DNA from: Rhodopseudomonas_A palustris_F
GTDB taxonomy: Bacteria > Pseudomonadota > Alphaproteobacteria > Rhizobiales > Xanthobacteraceae
Reading direction: 5' to 3'
Length of the DNA stretch: 64,000 nucleotides
Assembly: GCF_000013745.1 (NCBI RefSeq)
Contig: NC_007925.1
Span: 1,302,001-1,366,000, forward strand
Shown here: positions 36,268 to 45,263 of the stretch, one piece after another
Layout of the letters: each line of letters starts with the position of its first letter
Position numbering within the stretch: position 1 is the stretch's first letter
Made by a program: the position numbers and the translations under genes
Notes under the pieces: model-generated
Databases searched by the model: none
The model's input: only the letters and a program-made list of their open reading frames with translations
Told to the model about the DNA's origin: nothing

Positions 36268-36444
36268 ATGGCTGAAGTTTCTGACGAAGACATCAAGCGC
36301 CGGGCGCATGAATTGTGGGAAATGGCCGGTCGTCCGGAGGGACGCGAGGACGAGTTCTGGCACAAGGCCGAGCAACAGGTTCGCGGCGAAGGCGAGACGC
36401 TGGAAAAGCTCCGCGCCGATCCCGGCATCACCACCAACAGCTGA
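36268..36444 (+). CDS. DUF2934 family small protein, 58 aa
   Basis: A 58-residue soluble, highly charged protein with the DUF2934 core 'IKRRAHELWEMAGRPEGREDEFWHKAE'. A GTGGAG ribosome-binding site precedes the ATG at 36268; an upstream in-frame ATG at 36238 is weaker. DUF2934 proteins are widespread in Rhizobiales and of unknown function. It is followed by a bidirectional hairpin. Confidence 0.8.
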   Translation: MAEVSDEDIKRRAHELWEMAGRPEGREDEFWHKAEQQVRGEGETLEKLRADPGITTNS

Positions 36445-36478
36445 ACCGTCCAACCCTGCGGTCCAGCCTGGCGAAAGC

Positions 36479-36502
36479 GCGGCCCTGTTTTCACAGGGCC
36501 GC
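36479..36502. terminator. Bidirectional hairpin between DUF2934 and alcohol dehydrogenase genes
   Basis: Stem GCGGCCCTGT with a short T-rich loop and the exact inverse ACAGGGCCGC, placed between two convergent genes. It probably terminates both transcripts. Confidence 0.65.
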
Positions 36503-36509
36503 TGCTATA

Positions 36510-37682
36510 TCAAGAGGGCTTCATCACCACCTTGATGCAGCCGTCCTGCTTGGCGCGGAACGTGCTGTAGAGTTCCGGACCTTCTTCCAAAGTCGCCCGA
36601 TGGGTGATCACGAAGGACGGGTCGATCTCACCCTTTTCGATCCGTCCCAATAATTGCGGCAGATAGTGCTGCACCGGGGTCTGCGCCATGCGGAAGGTCA
36701 GCCCGCGGTTGATGGCCGAGCCCATCGGGATCTTGTCCAGCAATCCGCCATAGACGCCGACGATCGACACCGTGCCGAAATTGCGACAGCAATGGATGGC
36801 CTGGCGCAGCACGTGCGGACGATCGGTGCCTATGAAAGTCGCGACCTTGATGCGGTCGATCACCGCGTCCACCCCGGATCCGGTCTCCGGCTCGGTGCCG
36901 ACCGCGTCGATGCAGGCGTCGGCGCCGCGGCCCTCGGTCAAGTCCTGGATGCGGTCGAAAATATCCTCCTTCATGAAATCGAGGGTGATCGCGCCGGAGG
37001 CTTGCGCCATCGCCAGCCGCTCCGGCACGGTGTCGATCGCGATCACCCGCTCGGCGCCGAGCAGGAAGGCGCTCTTGATCGCGAATTGGCCGACCGGTCC
37101 GCAGCCCCAGATCGCGACGGTTTCGCCGCCCTTCAGATCGCAGAAATCCGCCGCCATGAAGCCGGTCGGAAAGATGTCCGACAGAAACAGCACTTGCTCG
37201 TCGCTCAACCCGTCCGGCACCTTGATCGGCCCGACATCGGCGTAGGGCACCCGCAGGTACTCCGCCTGGCCGCCGGCGAAGCCGCCCAGCATGTGCGAAT
37301 AGCCGAACAGACCGGCCGGCGAATGGCCCCAGACACTTTCGGCCATCTTCGCATTGGGGTTGGAGCGCTCGCAGCCGGAAAAGAAGCCGCGCTTGCAGAA
37401 GAAGCATTGCCCGCAGGAAATCGTGAACGGCACCACGACGCGGTCACCGACCTTCAGGGCTTTGTTGTCGTTGCCGACCTCGACCACCTCGCCCATCGTC
37501 TCATGGCCGAGCACGTCGCCGTTTTCCATGGTCGGCATCACCCCGTCGAACAGATGCAAGTCGGAGCCGCAGATCGCGCAGGCGGTGACCTTGATAATCG
37601 CGTCGCGACCGTCTTGTATCGTCGGATCCGGCACGCTCTCGCAGCGAATGTCATTCTTGCCGTGCCAGGTCAGCGCTTTCAT
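36510..37682 (-). CDS. Zinc-dependent alcohol dehydrogenase (formaldehyde-dehydrogenase-like)
   Basis: A roughly 390-residue medium-chain dehydrogenase. The catalytic zinc site is in 'CAICGSDLHLF' and 'GHETMGEV', the structural zinc site is 'CGQCFFCKRGFFSGC', and the Rossmann motif is 'IWGCGPVGQFAIKSAFLLGAERVIAID'. The long inserted region and 'NPNAKMAESVWGHSPAGLFGYSHMLGGFAGGQAEYLRVP' are typical of the glutathione-independent formaldehyde-dehydrogenase / FDH-like branch. I start at 'MKALTWHG' (ATG at 37682). The actual alcohol or aldehyde substrate is not evident. Confidence 0.9.
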   Translation of the reverse strand: MKALTWHGKNDIRCESVPDPTIQDGRDAIIKVTACAICGSDLHLFDGVMPTMENGDVLGHETMGEVVEVGNDNKALKVGDRVVVPFTISCGQCFFCKRGFFSGCERSNPNAKMAESVWGHSPAGLFGYSHMLGGFAGGQAEYLRVPYADVGPIKVPDGLSDEQVLFLSDIFPTGFMAADFCDLKGGETVAIWGCGPVGQFAIKSAFLLGAERVIAIDTVPERLAMAQASGAITLDFMKEDIFDRIQDLTEGRGADACIDAVGTEPETGSGVDAVIDRIKVATFIGTDRPHVLRQAIHCCRNFGTVSIVGVYGGLLDKIPMGSAINRGLTFRMAQTPVQHYLPQLLGRIEKGEIDPSFVITHRATLEEGPELYSTFRAKQDGCIKVVMKPS

Positions 37683-37825
37683 CGCTCTCTCCATCTGCTA
37701 AATTGGTGCAGGCACAAAGGCGGGAGCGGTGTTCTGTTCCTTTGCCGCCATAGAATCCGGACCGAGCGGGAACCTGAAGCGATAGTATGGGTTAGCGCCC
37801 GCATACCACGCGCACGGAGTACCTC

Positions 37826-38611
37826 ATGTCATTGCAACGCCGCTTCGCCATCGTCACCGGAGCGTCTACCGGGATCGGTTTGGAGTTGGCGAGATGCTGC
37901 GCCAAGGACGGCTTCGATCTGCTGATCGCCGCCGACGAGGACAGGATTCACCAGGCCGCCGCCGAACTGAGAGCGACGGGAGCGGACGTCGAGGCCGCAC
38001 AAGTCGACCTCTCCACGATGGACGGAGTCGACAGGCTTTACGCCGCGACCGAGGCAAGGCCGGTGGACGCGCTGTTGGCGAATGCGGGGCGCGGTCTCGG
38101 CCACGCTTTTCTCGATCAGGATTTTGCCAAGGCGCGCAGCGTCATCGACACCAACATCACCGGCACGGCCTATCTGATCCACAAGATCGGTAACGACATG
38201 CGGCGGCGCAAATCCGGCCGTATTCTGATTACCGGATCGATTGCCGGCTTCGTTCCCGGCAGCTTCCAGGCGGTGTACAGCGCGAGCAAGGCGTTCCTGA
38301 ATTCCTTCTCTTTTGCGATTCGTGAGGAGTTGAAGGACAGCGGCGTCAGCGTGACGTGCCTGATGCCGGGGGCAACAAACACCGAGTTCTTCCGGCGCGC
38401 CGATATGTTGGATACCAGCGTCGGCACCATCGGCAAGGACGATCCTTGCTATGTCGCCAGGATCGGCTTCGATGCGATGATGAGCGGCGAGGGTGACGTG
38501 GTCAGCGGCTGGAAGAACAAGCTCCAGTCGAGGGTCGCCCATGTTGTGCCGGCCGGCGTGTTGGCGTCGCAGCACCGCAAATGGGCGGAGCCAGGGACGG
38601 CGAAGGACTGA
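37826..38611 (+). CDS. Short-chain dehydrogenase/reductase
   Basis: A 261-residue NAD(P)-dependent oxidoreductase. The nucleotide-binding motif 'TGASTGIGLELA' is near residue 12. 'NAGRGLG' stands in place of the usual NNAG, and the catalytic triad lies in 'ITGSIAGFVPGSFQAVYSASKAFL' (Ser, Tyr, Lys). It is divergent from the zinc alcohol dehydrogenase with about 143 bp between the starts. Substrate unknown. Confidence 0.9.
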   Translation: MSLQRRFAIVTGASTGIGLELARCCAKDGFDLLIAADEDRIHQAAAELRATGADVEAAQVDLSTMDGVDRLYAATEARPVDALLANAGRGLGHAFLDQDFAKARSVIDTNITGTAYLIHKIGNDMRRRKSGRILITGSIAGFVPGSFQAVYSASKAFLNSFSFAIREELKDSGVSVTCLMPGATNTEFFRRADMLDTSVGTIGKDDPCYVARIGFDAMMSGEGDVVSGWKNKLQSRVAHVVPAGVLASQHRKWAEPGTAKD

Positions 38612-38620
38612 TCGAGGCGG

Positions 38621-38941
38621 CTATTCGGCGGCTTGGCTGGCAGGTTGCGCCGCGCCGCCGTCGATCTCGAGCAGATAGACCAGCTTCAGTTCCTCAGCCT
38701 CATGCTCCGGCGGCGATTGCCGATAGGCGCGTTTTTCCGGATCGGTGGCGTAGCGAGCCCGCAGTCTGATCTTGCCGTTCCACAACGGCACGCCGTTGTG
38801 AGTCATCTGCCGAAGATCAGCCAGCAGCCAATGTTCGTGGCAGACCTGATAGGCTTCGCGCAGATTGGCGGCTTCGAACGTCAAGATCGGCTGGCCGCCG
38901 ATATCGATGGTGAAAATCAAGGGCATCAGCTTGGTCGCCAT
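38621..38941 (-). CDS. Hypothetical protein, 106 aa
   Basis: A 106-residue soluble protein. It begins 'MATKLMPLIFTIDIGGQPIL' and has 'FEAANLREAYQVCHEHWLLADLRQ' and a polar C-terminal half. The amino-acid makeup is protein-like and the frame is open throughout, but I do not recognise a family. It is convergent with the SDR gene (10 bp apart). The ATG at 38941 is preceded on its strand by the three-unit tandem repeat at 38958. Confidence 0.65.
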   Translation of the reverse strand: MATKLMPLIFTIDIGGQPILTFEAANLREAYQVCHEHWLLADLRQMTHNGVPLWNGKIRLRARYATDPEKRAYRQSPPEHEAEELKLVYLLEIDGGAAQPASQAAE

Positions 38942-38957
38942 GCGGACGTCACTCCAT

Positions 38958-38999
38958 GTCTTGGCCGCGAAGTCTTGGCCGCGAAGTCTTGGCCGCGAG
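38958..38999. repeat. Three 14-bp tandem repeats
   Basis: Three head-to-tail units of GTCTTGGCCGCGAA (the last ends GAG) lie between two small reverse-strand genes. It is 16 bp from the start codon of the 106-aa gene, so copy-number change could affect its translation. Confidence 0.8.
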
Positions 39000-39004
39000 G
39001 CCTG

Positions 39005-39151
39005 TTACTCCGGCTTGCGCGACGGTTTGATCACCTTGTCGGTGTTGCGATCGGTATCGTCGAGCGGTGCTCTATCGTCGGGTCGCGGCGGCATCGGGTG
39101 GCCGCCCTGCTTCTCCTGGATCCGCTTCCGCTCGGCTTCATCCGGCTGCAT
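39005..39151 (-). CDS. Small hypothetical protein, 48 aa
   Basis: A short gene reading 'MQPDEAERKRIQEKQGG...' to '...DKVIKPSRKPE', highly charged and Pro-rich, probably disordered. A GGGAG ribosome-binding site sits about 5 bp before the ATG. It is separated from the next reverse-strand gene by the 14-bp repeats. No function known; the call rests on the start signal and protein-like composition. Confidence 0.55.
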   Translation of the reverse strand: MQPDEAERKRIQEKQGGHPMPPRPDDRAPLDDTDRNTDKVIKPSRKPE

Positions 39152-39268
39152 CGTGTGCTCCCATATCGCGTGACAAAGCACGACCGATCGTCAACTCCGT
39201 TAGCCGGTTCAATTTCTAATCGCGCCGAGGGTTCCATTCTGCGAAGCGGGGCGGGGCTGCACCAAGGC

Positions 39269-41089
39269 TCAGGCTTGACCCGCATCGGCGATCGACCACA
39301 CCACCTGCCAGGGCTCCAGCGTCGACGACGCCACGGGCGCGGTCGGCCATAAGCGGCGGCCGCTCGGCCGCGAGATCCCCGGGAGCGGCTGGTCGGTCAG
39401 GTTAGCCATCAGCGTCAAATGTGCTCCATCCGCCAGGGTCCACTCGACCTGCACCGCCAGGCGTCCGAGAACCTTGAACCGGCCGGCGTTGCCGCCGATG
39501 GCTTGCAGCCTCGGCACGATCTCGCGATGCCGGATCGCCAGCAGGGCGCGATAAAACTCTAGCCATTGCGCATGGAGCTCGCGTGGGGGTTCGTTCCAGT
39601 CGAGCTTTGCGGCCGCGAAGGTCCCGGCGGCGCCGGGGTCGGGGATGGCTTCGCGCATCTGCGGATCGGCGAATTCCGGAAACCGCGCGAACTCCTTGCG
39701 GCGTCCCTCGCGGACCGCGTCGGCGAGATCGCCGGAAAAATCGCAGAAGAACGGAAACGGCCGCGACGAGCCGAATTCCTCGCCCATGAACAGCATCGGA
39801 ATCTGCGGGAGCAGTAGATAGACCGCCGCCACCGCTTGCACGGCGACCGCCGGCGCGAACGCGGTCAGCCGTTCGCCAAAGGCGCGATTGCCGATCTGGT
39901 CGTGGTTTTGGATGAAGCCGACGAACGCGGTGGGCGGCAAGTGACGGCTGGGCGCGCCGCGGCTGCGGTCGCGGTAACGCATATGGTCGCCCTGGAACGC
40001 GAAGCCCTCAGCCAAGGCGCGACCGAGTTTTTCGGTGTCGCCGGCATATTCGGCGTAGTAGCCCGACCGTTCGCCGCTGGCGGCGGTGTGCAGCACGTGG
40101 TGCAGGTCGTCGTTCCACTGCGCGGTGTATTGCTGCGGCTCGCCGTCGACGTCGCGGGCCAGCCTCGCCACCTCGTTCTCCTCGTTCTCCAGCATCAGAT
40201 GGATCGGCCGGTTGATGCCGCTGGCGCGCAATCGCGAGGGGATCTCCGCCAACAGATGCGGGTCGCTGTCGTCCTTGATGGCATGCACCGCGTCGAACCG
40301 CAGTCCATCGAGGTGAAACTCGTCGATCCAGTAGATCGCGTTCTGGATCACGAATTCCCGCACCGTCTCCGATCCGGCCGCGTCGTAATTGACCGCCGCG
40401 CCCCACGGGGTCTGGTGCTGGTCGTTGAAGATCGGCGCGTAGGCGGCGAGATAATTGCCGTCGGGCCCGAAATGGTTATAGACCACGTCGAGAAACACCA
40501 TGATGCCCTTGGCATGGGCGGCGTTGACCAGCGCCTTCATGTCGTCCGGCCGCCCGTAGCTGGCGTCGGGCGCAAACAGCAGCACGCCATCGTAGCCCCA
40601 ATTGCGGGCGCCGGGAAACTCCGCCACCGGCATCAATTCGATCGCGGTGACGCCGAGTTCGGCGAGATAATCCAGCCGGTCGATCGCGGCGGCAAAGGTA
40701 CCTGGTTCGGTGAAGGCGCCGACGTGCAGCTCGTAGACCACCGCTTCTTCCCAGGGCCGGCCGCGCCAGCCGTGGTCGGACCAGGCGAACGCCATGGCAT
40801 CGACCACTTCGCTCGGACCGTGAACGTCCTCCGGTTGATAACGCGACGCCGGGTCGGGCACCTCCAGGCCGTCGGCCAGGCGAAACCGATAGCGGGTCCC
40901 GGGGCCGGCCTCCTGAACCAGCAAACTGTGCCAGCCGAGGTCGGTTTTGTTCATCGCCAGCGCACTGCCGCCTTCAAGAACCACCGTCACCTGGTTTTGG
41001 CTTGGCGCCCATAACCGAAACAGCACCCCCTGGTCGTCGATCTCGGGGCCGAATCGGGTGGGCGGAGCGGGCGGGGAAACTTGGTCCAT
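39269..41089 (-). CDS. treZ: Malto-oligosyltrehalose trehalohydrolase
   Basis: A 606-residue GH13 enzyme that releases trehalose from maltooligosyl-trehalose. An N-terminal CBM48-like domain ('FGPEIDDQGVLFRLWAPSQNQV') precedes the (beta/alpha)8 barrel with 'VVYELHVGAFTEPGTF', 'VFLDVVYNHFGPDGNYL', the nucleophile motif 'LDGLRFDAVHAI' and the general acid region 'LMLENEENEV', then 'GFIQNHDQIGNRAFGER'. 'QNHDQIGNRA' is typical of TreZ. Its usual partner TreY is not in this window. It is divergent from glgX. Confidence 0.94.
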   Translation of the reverse strand: MDQVSPPAPPTRFGPEIDDQGVLFRLWAPSQNQVTVVLEGGSALAMNKTDLGWHSLLVQEAGPGTRYRFRLADGLEVPDPASRYQPEDVHGPSEVVDAMAFAWSDHGWRGRPWEEAVVYELHVGAFTEPGTFAAAIDRLDYLAELGVTAIELMPVAEFPGARNWGYDGVLLFAPDASYGRPDDMKALVNAAHAKGIMVFLDVVYNHFGPDGNYLAAYAPIFNDQHQTPWGAAVNYDAAGSETVREFVIQNAIYWIDEFHLDGLRFDAVHAIKDDSDPHLLAEIPSRLRASGINRPIHLMLENEENEVARLARDVDGEPQQYTAQWNDDLHHVLHTAASGERSGYYAEYAGDTEKLGRALAEGFAFQGDHMRYRDRSRGAPSRHLPPTAFVGFIQNHDQIGNRAFGERLTAFAPAVAVQAVAAVYLLLPQIPMLFMGEEFGSSRPFPFFCDFSGDLADAVREGRRKEFARFPEFADPQMREAIPDPGAAGTFAAAKLDWNEPPRELHAQWLEFYRALLAIRHREIVPRLQAIGGNAGRFKVLGRLAVQVEWTLADGAHLTLMANLTDQPLPGISRPSGRRLWPTAPVASSTLEPWQVVWSIADAGQA

Positions 41090-41314
41090 ACGGGTGGTTC
41101 TTTCAGCTCGGCGGGTGGCCGTTGATGAACGACATAGTCGAACACACGTTCCTCAGTCGTTGGTCGGCCCCAACTTACTCGCGCGCGCTGGGCGCGCTCG
41201 CTTGGACTGGTCTTCTAGCTGGCGCGATCCTCGCGCCGTCGACGATTGCCTTGATCGGCGGTTTGAACTTTGCTGGTAGCTGGTCGTTATTGCTCATATA
41301 TATAGGGGGCTGTC

Positions 41315-43474
41315 ATGAACCAGATGCCGAGGATTTCCACCGCCCAGTCTGTGGCGTCGCCCGCTCGCCACCGCGTGCTCGAAGGCCGACCGTTTCCGCT
41401 AGGGGCCAACTGGGACGGCCTGGGGGTGAATTTCGCGCTGTTTTCGGCCAACGCCACCAAGGTCGAGCTGTGCCTGTTCGACAATGACGGGCTGCGCGAA
41501 TTGGAGCGGATCGAACTGCCGGAATACACCGACGAGGTCTGGCACGGCTATCTGCCTGACGCGCGGCCCGGACAAGTCTACGGCTACCGCGTTCACGGCC
41601 CCTATGCACCGGCCGAAGGCCACCGCTTCAACCCCAACAAGCTGCTGCTGGATCCCTACGCCAAGCAGATCGTCGGCGAGTTGCAATGGGATCCGGCGCT
41701 GTTCGGTTACACCCTCGGCTCGCCGGATGCCGATCTGTCGTTCGACCGGCGCGACAGCGCCGCGTTCGTGCCGAAATGCCGGGTGATCGATCCGGCCTTC
41801 ACCTGGGGCGAGGACCGCCGGCCGCAAATCCCCTGGGAGCGGACGATTTTCTACGAGGCGCACGTCCGCGGCTACACCATGAAGCACCCCGCCGTGCCGG
41901 AAGCGCTGCGCGGCAGCTTCGCCGGCATGATGCATCACGAAGTGATCGACTACATCCGCAAGCTCGGCATCACCGCGCTGGAGCTGTTGCCGATCCACGC
42001 CTTCGTCGACGACAGTTACCTGGTCGAGAAGGGCAAGCACAATTATTGGGGTTACAACACCATCAGCTTCTTCGCGCCGCAAGCGCGCTATTTGTCCGGG
42101 CCGTTCGTCAACGAGTTCAAGGAAATGGTGGCGCAGTTTCACCGCGTCGGGATCGAGATCATCCTCGACGTGGTCTACAACCACACCGCCGAAGGCAACG
42201 AACTCGGACCGACGCTGTCGTTCAAGGGCATCGACAACGCCTCGTACTATCGGCTCGCGCCGGATCGGCGCTACTACATCAACGACACCGGCACCGGCAA
42301 CACCGTCAACCTGTCGCACCAGCGGGTGCTGCAGATGGTCGCCGATTCGCTGCGCTATTGGGCGCAGGAGACCCGGGTCGACGGCTTCCGCTTCGATCTC
42401 GCCACCATTCTAGCCCGCGAGCCGTACGGCTTCGACGAGGGCGGGGGCTTTCTCGACGCCTGCCGGCAGGATCCGGTGCTGAGCCAAGTCAAATTGATCG
42501 CCGAGCCGTGGGATTGCGGGCCGGGCGGTTATCAGGTCGGGCACTTTTCGCCGGGCTGGGCGGAATGGAACGACCGTTTTCGCGACACCACCCGGGCGTA
42601 CTGGAAGGGCGACGAAGGCAAGCTCGCGGAGCTTGCCACCCGGTTGTCCGCCTCGCCGGATCTGTTCAACAAGCGCGGCCGCAAGCCGTGGGCTTCGGTC
42701 AACTTCGTCACGGCCCATGACGGCTTCACGCTGAACGATCTGGTTTCCTACAACCACAAGCACAACGAGGCCAACGGCGAGGACAATCGCGACGGTCATT
42801 CGCATAATTTGGCCTGGAATCACGGCGTCGAAGGACCCACCGACGATCCGGAGATCCGCGAATTGCGTTTCCGGCAGATGCGCAATCTGTTGTCCACCCT
42901 GCTGTTGTCGCGCGGCACCCCGATGATCCTGGCCGGCGACGAATTCGCCCGTTCGCAGCAGGGCAACAACAACGCCTACGCGCAGGACAACGAGATCAGC
43001 TGGCTGGATTGGGAGGGCATTGATGAGGACGGCCGCCGCTTGATCGAGTTCACGCAGCGTCTGATCGAGACCCGGCAACGCCAACCGCTGTTTCACCGCG
43101 GCCGCTTTCTAACCGGGGCATACAACGAAGAACTCGGCGTCAAGGATGTCACCTGGGTCGATCCCAGCGGCGCCGAAATGACTTGCGAGCAATGGAACGA
43201 CGGCAATGCGCGCTGCGTCGGCATGTTGCTCGACGGGCGCGCGCAGGTGACGGGCATCCGGCGCAAGGGGTCCGACAACACGCTGTTTCTGTTGTTCAAC
43301 GCTCACCATGAGACGGTGACGTTTAAATTCCCGGCGGTGCCGCAGTGCCGCACTTGGGAGTGTCTGATCGACACCGATAAGCCAGGTGACGGCAAGCTCT
43401 CCCGGATCAAGAAAGAGGGCCACTACGACATGGTGGGACGCTCGTTATCGCTTTGGGAGGGGCGGCAGGCCTGA
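41315..43474 (+). CDS. glgX: Glycogen debranching enzyme (isoamylase type)
   Basis: A 719-residue GH13 isoamylase. It has an N-terminal CBM48 domain ('PFPLGANWDGLGVNFALFSANATKVELCLFD') and barrel motifs 'ILDVVYNHTAEGNELGPTLSFKG', 'RVDGFRFDLATILARE' (catalytic Asp) and 'LIAEPWDCGPGGYQVG' (Glu), then 'NFVTAHDGFTLNDLVSYN'. This matches GlgX throughout. A GGGGG ribosome-binding site precedes the ATG. With pgm at 47326 and treZ next door, it belongs to a glycogen/trehalose turnover group. Confidence 0.95.
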   Translation: MNQMPRISTAQSVASPARHRVLEGRPFPLGANWDGLGVNFALFSANATKVELCLFDNDGLRELERIELPEYTDEVWHGYLPDARPGQVYGYRVHGPYAPAEGHRFNPNKLLLDPYAKQIVGELQWDPALFGYTLGSPDADLSFDRRDSAAFVPKCRVIDPAFTWGEDRRPQIPWERTIFYEAHVRGYTMKHPAVPEALRGSFAGMMHHEVIDYIRKLGITALELLPIHAFVDDSYLVEKGKHNYWGYNTISFFAPQARYLSGPFVNEFKEMVAQFHRVGIEIILDVVYNHTAEGNELGPTLSFKGIDNASYYRLAPDRRYYINDTGTGNTVNLSHQRVLQMVADSLRYWAQETRVDGFRFDLATILAREPYGFDEGGGFLDACRQDPVLSQVKLIAEPWDCGPGGYQVGHFSPGWAEWNDRFRDTTRAYWKGDEGKLAELATRLSASPDLFNKRGRKPWASVNFVTAHDGFTLNDLVSYNHKHNEANGEDNRDGHSHNLAWNHGVEGPTDDPEIRELRFRQMRNLLSTLLLSRGTPMILAGDEFARSQQGNNNAYAQDNEISWLDWEGIDEDGRRLIEFTQRLIETRQRQPLFHRGRFLTGAYNEELGVKDVTWVDPSGAEMTCEQWNDGNARCVGMLLDGRAQVTGIRRKGSDNTLFLLFNAHHETVTFKFPAVPQCRTWECLIDTDKPGDGKLSRIKKEGHYDMVGRSLSLWEGRQA

Positions 43475-43582
43475 GGGCGCGACGACAACGGCAATGTCGG
43501 ATCTCCGACATTAATCTTGCATCCCCGGAACGATAGCAGTCTCAAAAGCTTAGACTTTGTTGCGGTGGCGTGAGGCGGGTAA

Positions 43583-43957
43583 ATGGCGGGATTGTCGAAG
43601 AAAAAGCCCATCGTTTTGGTGGTTGAGGACGAACTCCTGCTCCGGGCTGCTGCCGTCGACTTCATCGAAGCGGCGGGCTTCTCGGTTCTGGAGGCCGCAA
43701 GCGCCGACGAGGCGATCGAGATCCTGGAAGCCCGCGACGACATTCGCGTGGTGTTCACCGATATTCAGATGCCCGGCTCGATGGATGGGCTGAAACTCGC
43801 CCAGGCGGTACGGGGACGGTGGCCGCCGATCGAAATCATTGCAACGTCGGGTCACGTGTCGGTCGGTCCTGATGATCTTCCCGCGCGCGGTCGGTTTGTC
43901 CGCAAGCCTTACAGCCCAGCGCAGATCGCCAGCATGATCAGCGAATTGATCACCTGA
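43583..43957 (+). CDS. Stand-alone receiver-domain response regulator
   Basis: A 124-residue single CheY-like domain: 'VLVVEDELLLRAAAVDFIEAAGF' with the acidic pair, the phosphoacceptor Asp in 'VVFTDIQMPGSMDG', and the switch Thr/Ser and Lys in 'ATSGHVS' and 'RKPYS'. There is no output domain. It could be a phosphorelay shuttle for one of the hybrid kinases of this organism; the partner is not shown by context. Confidence 0.9.
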   Translation: MAGLSKKKPIVLVVEDELLLRAAAVDFIEAAGFSVLEAASADEAIEILEARDDIRVVFTDIQMPGSMDGLKLAQAVRGRWPPIEIIATSGHVSVGPDDLPARGRFVRKPYSPAQIASMISELIT

Positions 43958-44107
43958 CCGGATATTGCACTGCCACCGCTTTTTTCGCGCTGCGGTAAGC
44001 TAACCTGCGGTTCTATTTCAAAAATTTAATTCGTGGCGTGCAATCCGGGGGCTTTCCGCGCTATCAAAGAAGCCCACCTGAGCGGGATCTTTTGCACGGA
44101 TGGCGCG

Positions 44108-44935
44108 ATGAAGAAGCTGGCGATCATTGTGAGCGTGTTTGTCCTGGCGGTTGGCTCGTATTTCGTCGCCAGTAAGCTGGCGATCCGGCACGAGACGTTG
44201 CATTTGTTCGACAGCGCGCGAAATCGCGCGATTGATGTCGACATCGCCGTGCGGCGCGACGCCGAGATGAGGGCGATGGCTGGCATTCCCCTGCCGGTCG
44301 CTATTCTTAGCCACGGCAACACCGTCAAGAACACCGAATACTCCTTCCTCGCCAACGTGCTGGCGGCCCGCGGCTACATGGTCGCCAGCATCCAGCACGA
44401 TCTGCCCACCGACGTGCCGCTGATGACCAAGGCCGGCTCGCTCTATGTCGGCCGCCTGCAGGTCTACGAGCGGGGCATGGAGAACATCCTGTTTGCCATC
44501 AGCGAGCTGAAGAAGATCCAGCCCAATGCGGATTACCAGCATCTGACGTTGGCCGGTCATTCGAACGGCGGGGACATTTCGATGTTCTTCGCCCAGCAGC
44601 GTCCCGAGCTGGTGCGGCGGGTGGTAACGCTGGACAATCTGCGGGTGCCGTTCGTCACGTCGGGGGCCGCCAAGATCCTGTCGTTCCGCTCCAAGGACCC
44701 GGTGTTCAAGACCGACCCGGGCGTGTTGCCGGATCCCGAATTGGCCAAACAGGCGGGAATCGACATCGTTCGGACCGAGTATCAACACACCGACATGAGC
44801 GACCGCGGTCCGGATACCGTCAAGCAAAGGATCCAGGAGACGCTGGATAAATTTCTCAGTGAAGAAGACGCCAGCCAGCTCGGCCCGGTCGATACCGGCA
44901 AGTTGCTGACCGATCCGCGGGCGATGGGCCCATAG
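44108..44935 (+). CDS. Alpha/beta hydrolase with N-terminal signal or anchor
   Basis: A roughly 275-residue hydrolase. It starts 'MKKLAIIVSVFVLAVGSYFVASK', a hydrophobic segment with signs of a membrane anchor or signal. Fold motifs: 'VAILSHGNTVKNTEY' (oxyanion region), nucleophile elbow 'LAGHSNGGDISMFF' (Ser) and a late 'EYQHTDMSDRGP' with the probable His. The dienelactone/chlorophyllase-like layout gives no substrate. The ATG at 44108 was chosen over an upstream in-frame start. Confidence 0.75.
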   Translation: MKKLAIIVSVFVLAVGSYFVASKLAIRHETLHLFDSARNRAIDVDIAVRRDAEMRAMAGIPLPVAILSHGNTVKNTEYSFLANVLAARGYMVASIQHDLPTDVPLMTKAGSLYVGRLQVYERGMENILFAISELKKIQPNADYQHLTLAGHSNGGDISMFFAQQRPELVRRVVTLDNLRVPFVTSGAAKILSFRSKDPVFKTDPGVLPDPELAKQAGIDIVRTEYQHTDMSDRGPDTVKQRIQETLDKFLSEEDASQLGPVDTGKLLTDPRAMGP

Positions 44936-45029
44936 CTGTTACGGCCGGCGGTCTCGCGACGCTGCGACGCCAGCGCTGGGAACCTTTTTTCGAGCGAGTG
45001 CTTTTCACTCCGGAACGGGAGTGATTGCC

Positions 45030-45254
45030 ATGTTGGCCCAGCAAAATCTGCGCACCGCCGGATTGGAAGTTCTCGATCAAGCCTATGATATCGCCTTCGA
45101 CTATCTCCGGATGAGCGGTGCGATCCCTGAGATGTTCGGGGTGCACGAACTGTTGCTCGATACGGTGGTGGATCTGTACTACCGCGGCGAGCGCAACAAG
45201 ATCCGTCTCGCCAACAAGGCGATCTCGGCGTTCGAAAACGCCTTCCGTCACTGA
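45030..45254 (+). CDS. Small hypothetical protein, 74 aa
   Basis: A 74-residue helical, acidic-to-neutral protein: 'LRTAGLEVLDQAYDIAFDYLRMSGAIPEMF' and 'LLLDTVVDLYYRGERNKIRLANKAIS'. The ribosome-binding site is CGGGAG before the ATG at 45030, with a GTG three codons earlier as an alternative. It ends immediately before the SDR gene's GTG/ATG, so they are probably co-transcribed. No family recognised. Confidence 0.65.
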   Translation: MLAQQNLRTAGLEVLDQAYDIAFDYLRMSGAIPEMFGVHELLLDTVVDLYYRGERNKIRLANKAISAFENAFRH

Positions 45255-45263
45255 GTGCGACAC

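Noticed and set aside
41125..41487. Possible hydrophobic small protein starting MNDIVEHTFLSRW before glgX
   Set aside because: The frame looks membrane-like at first but runs on into glgX out of frame with Arg/Pro-rich sequence, and no ribosome-binding site supports the ATG.
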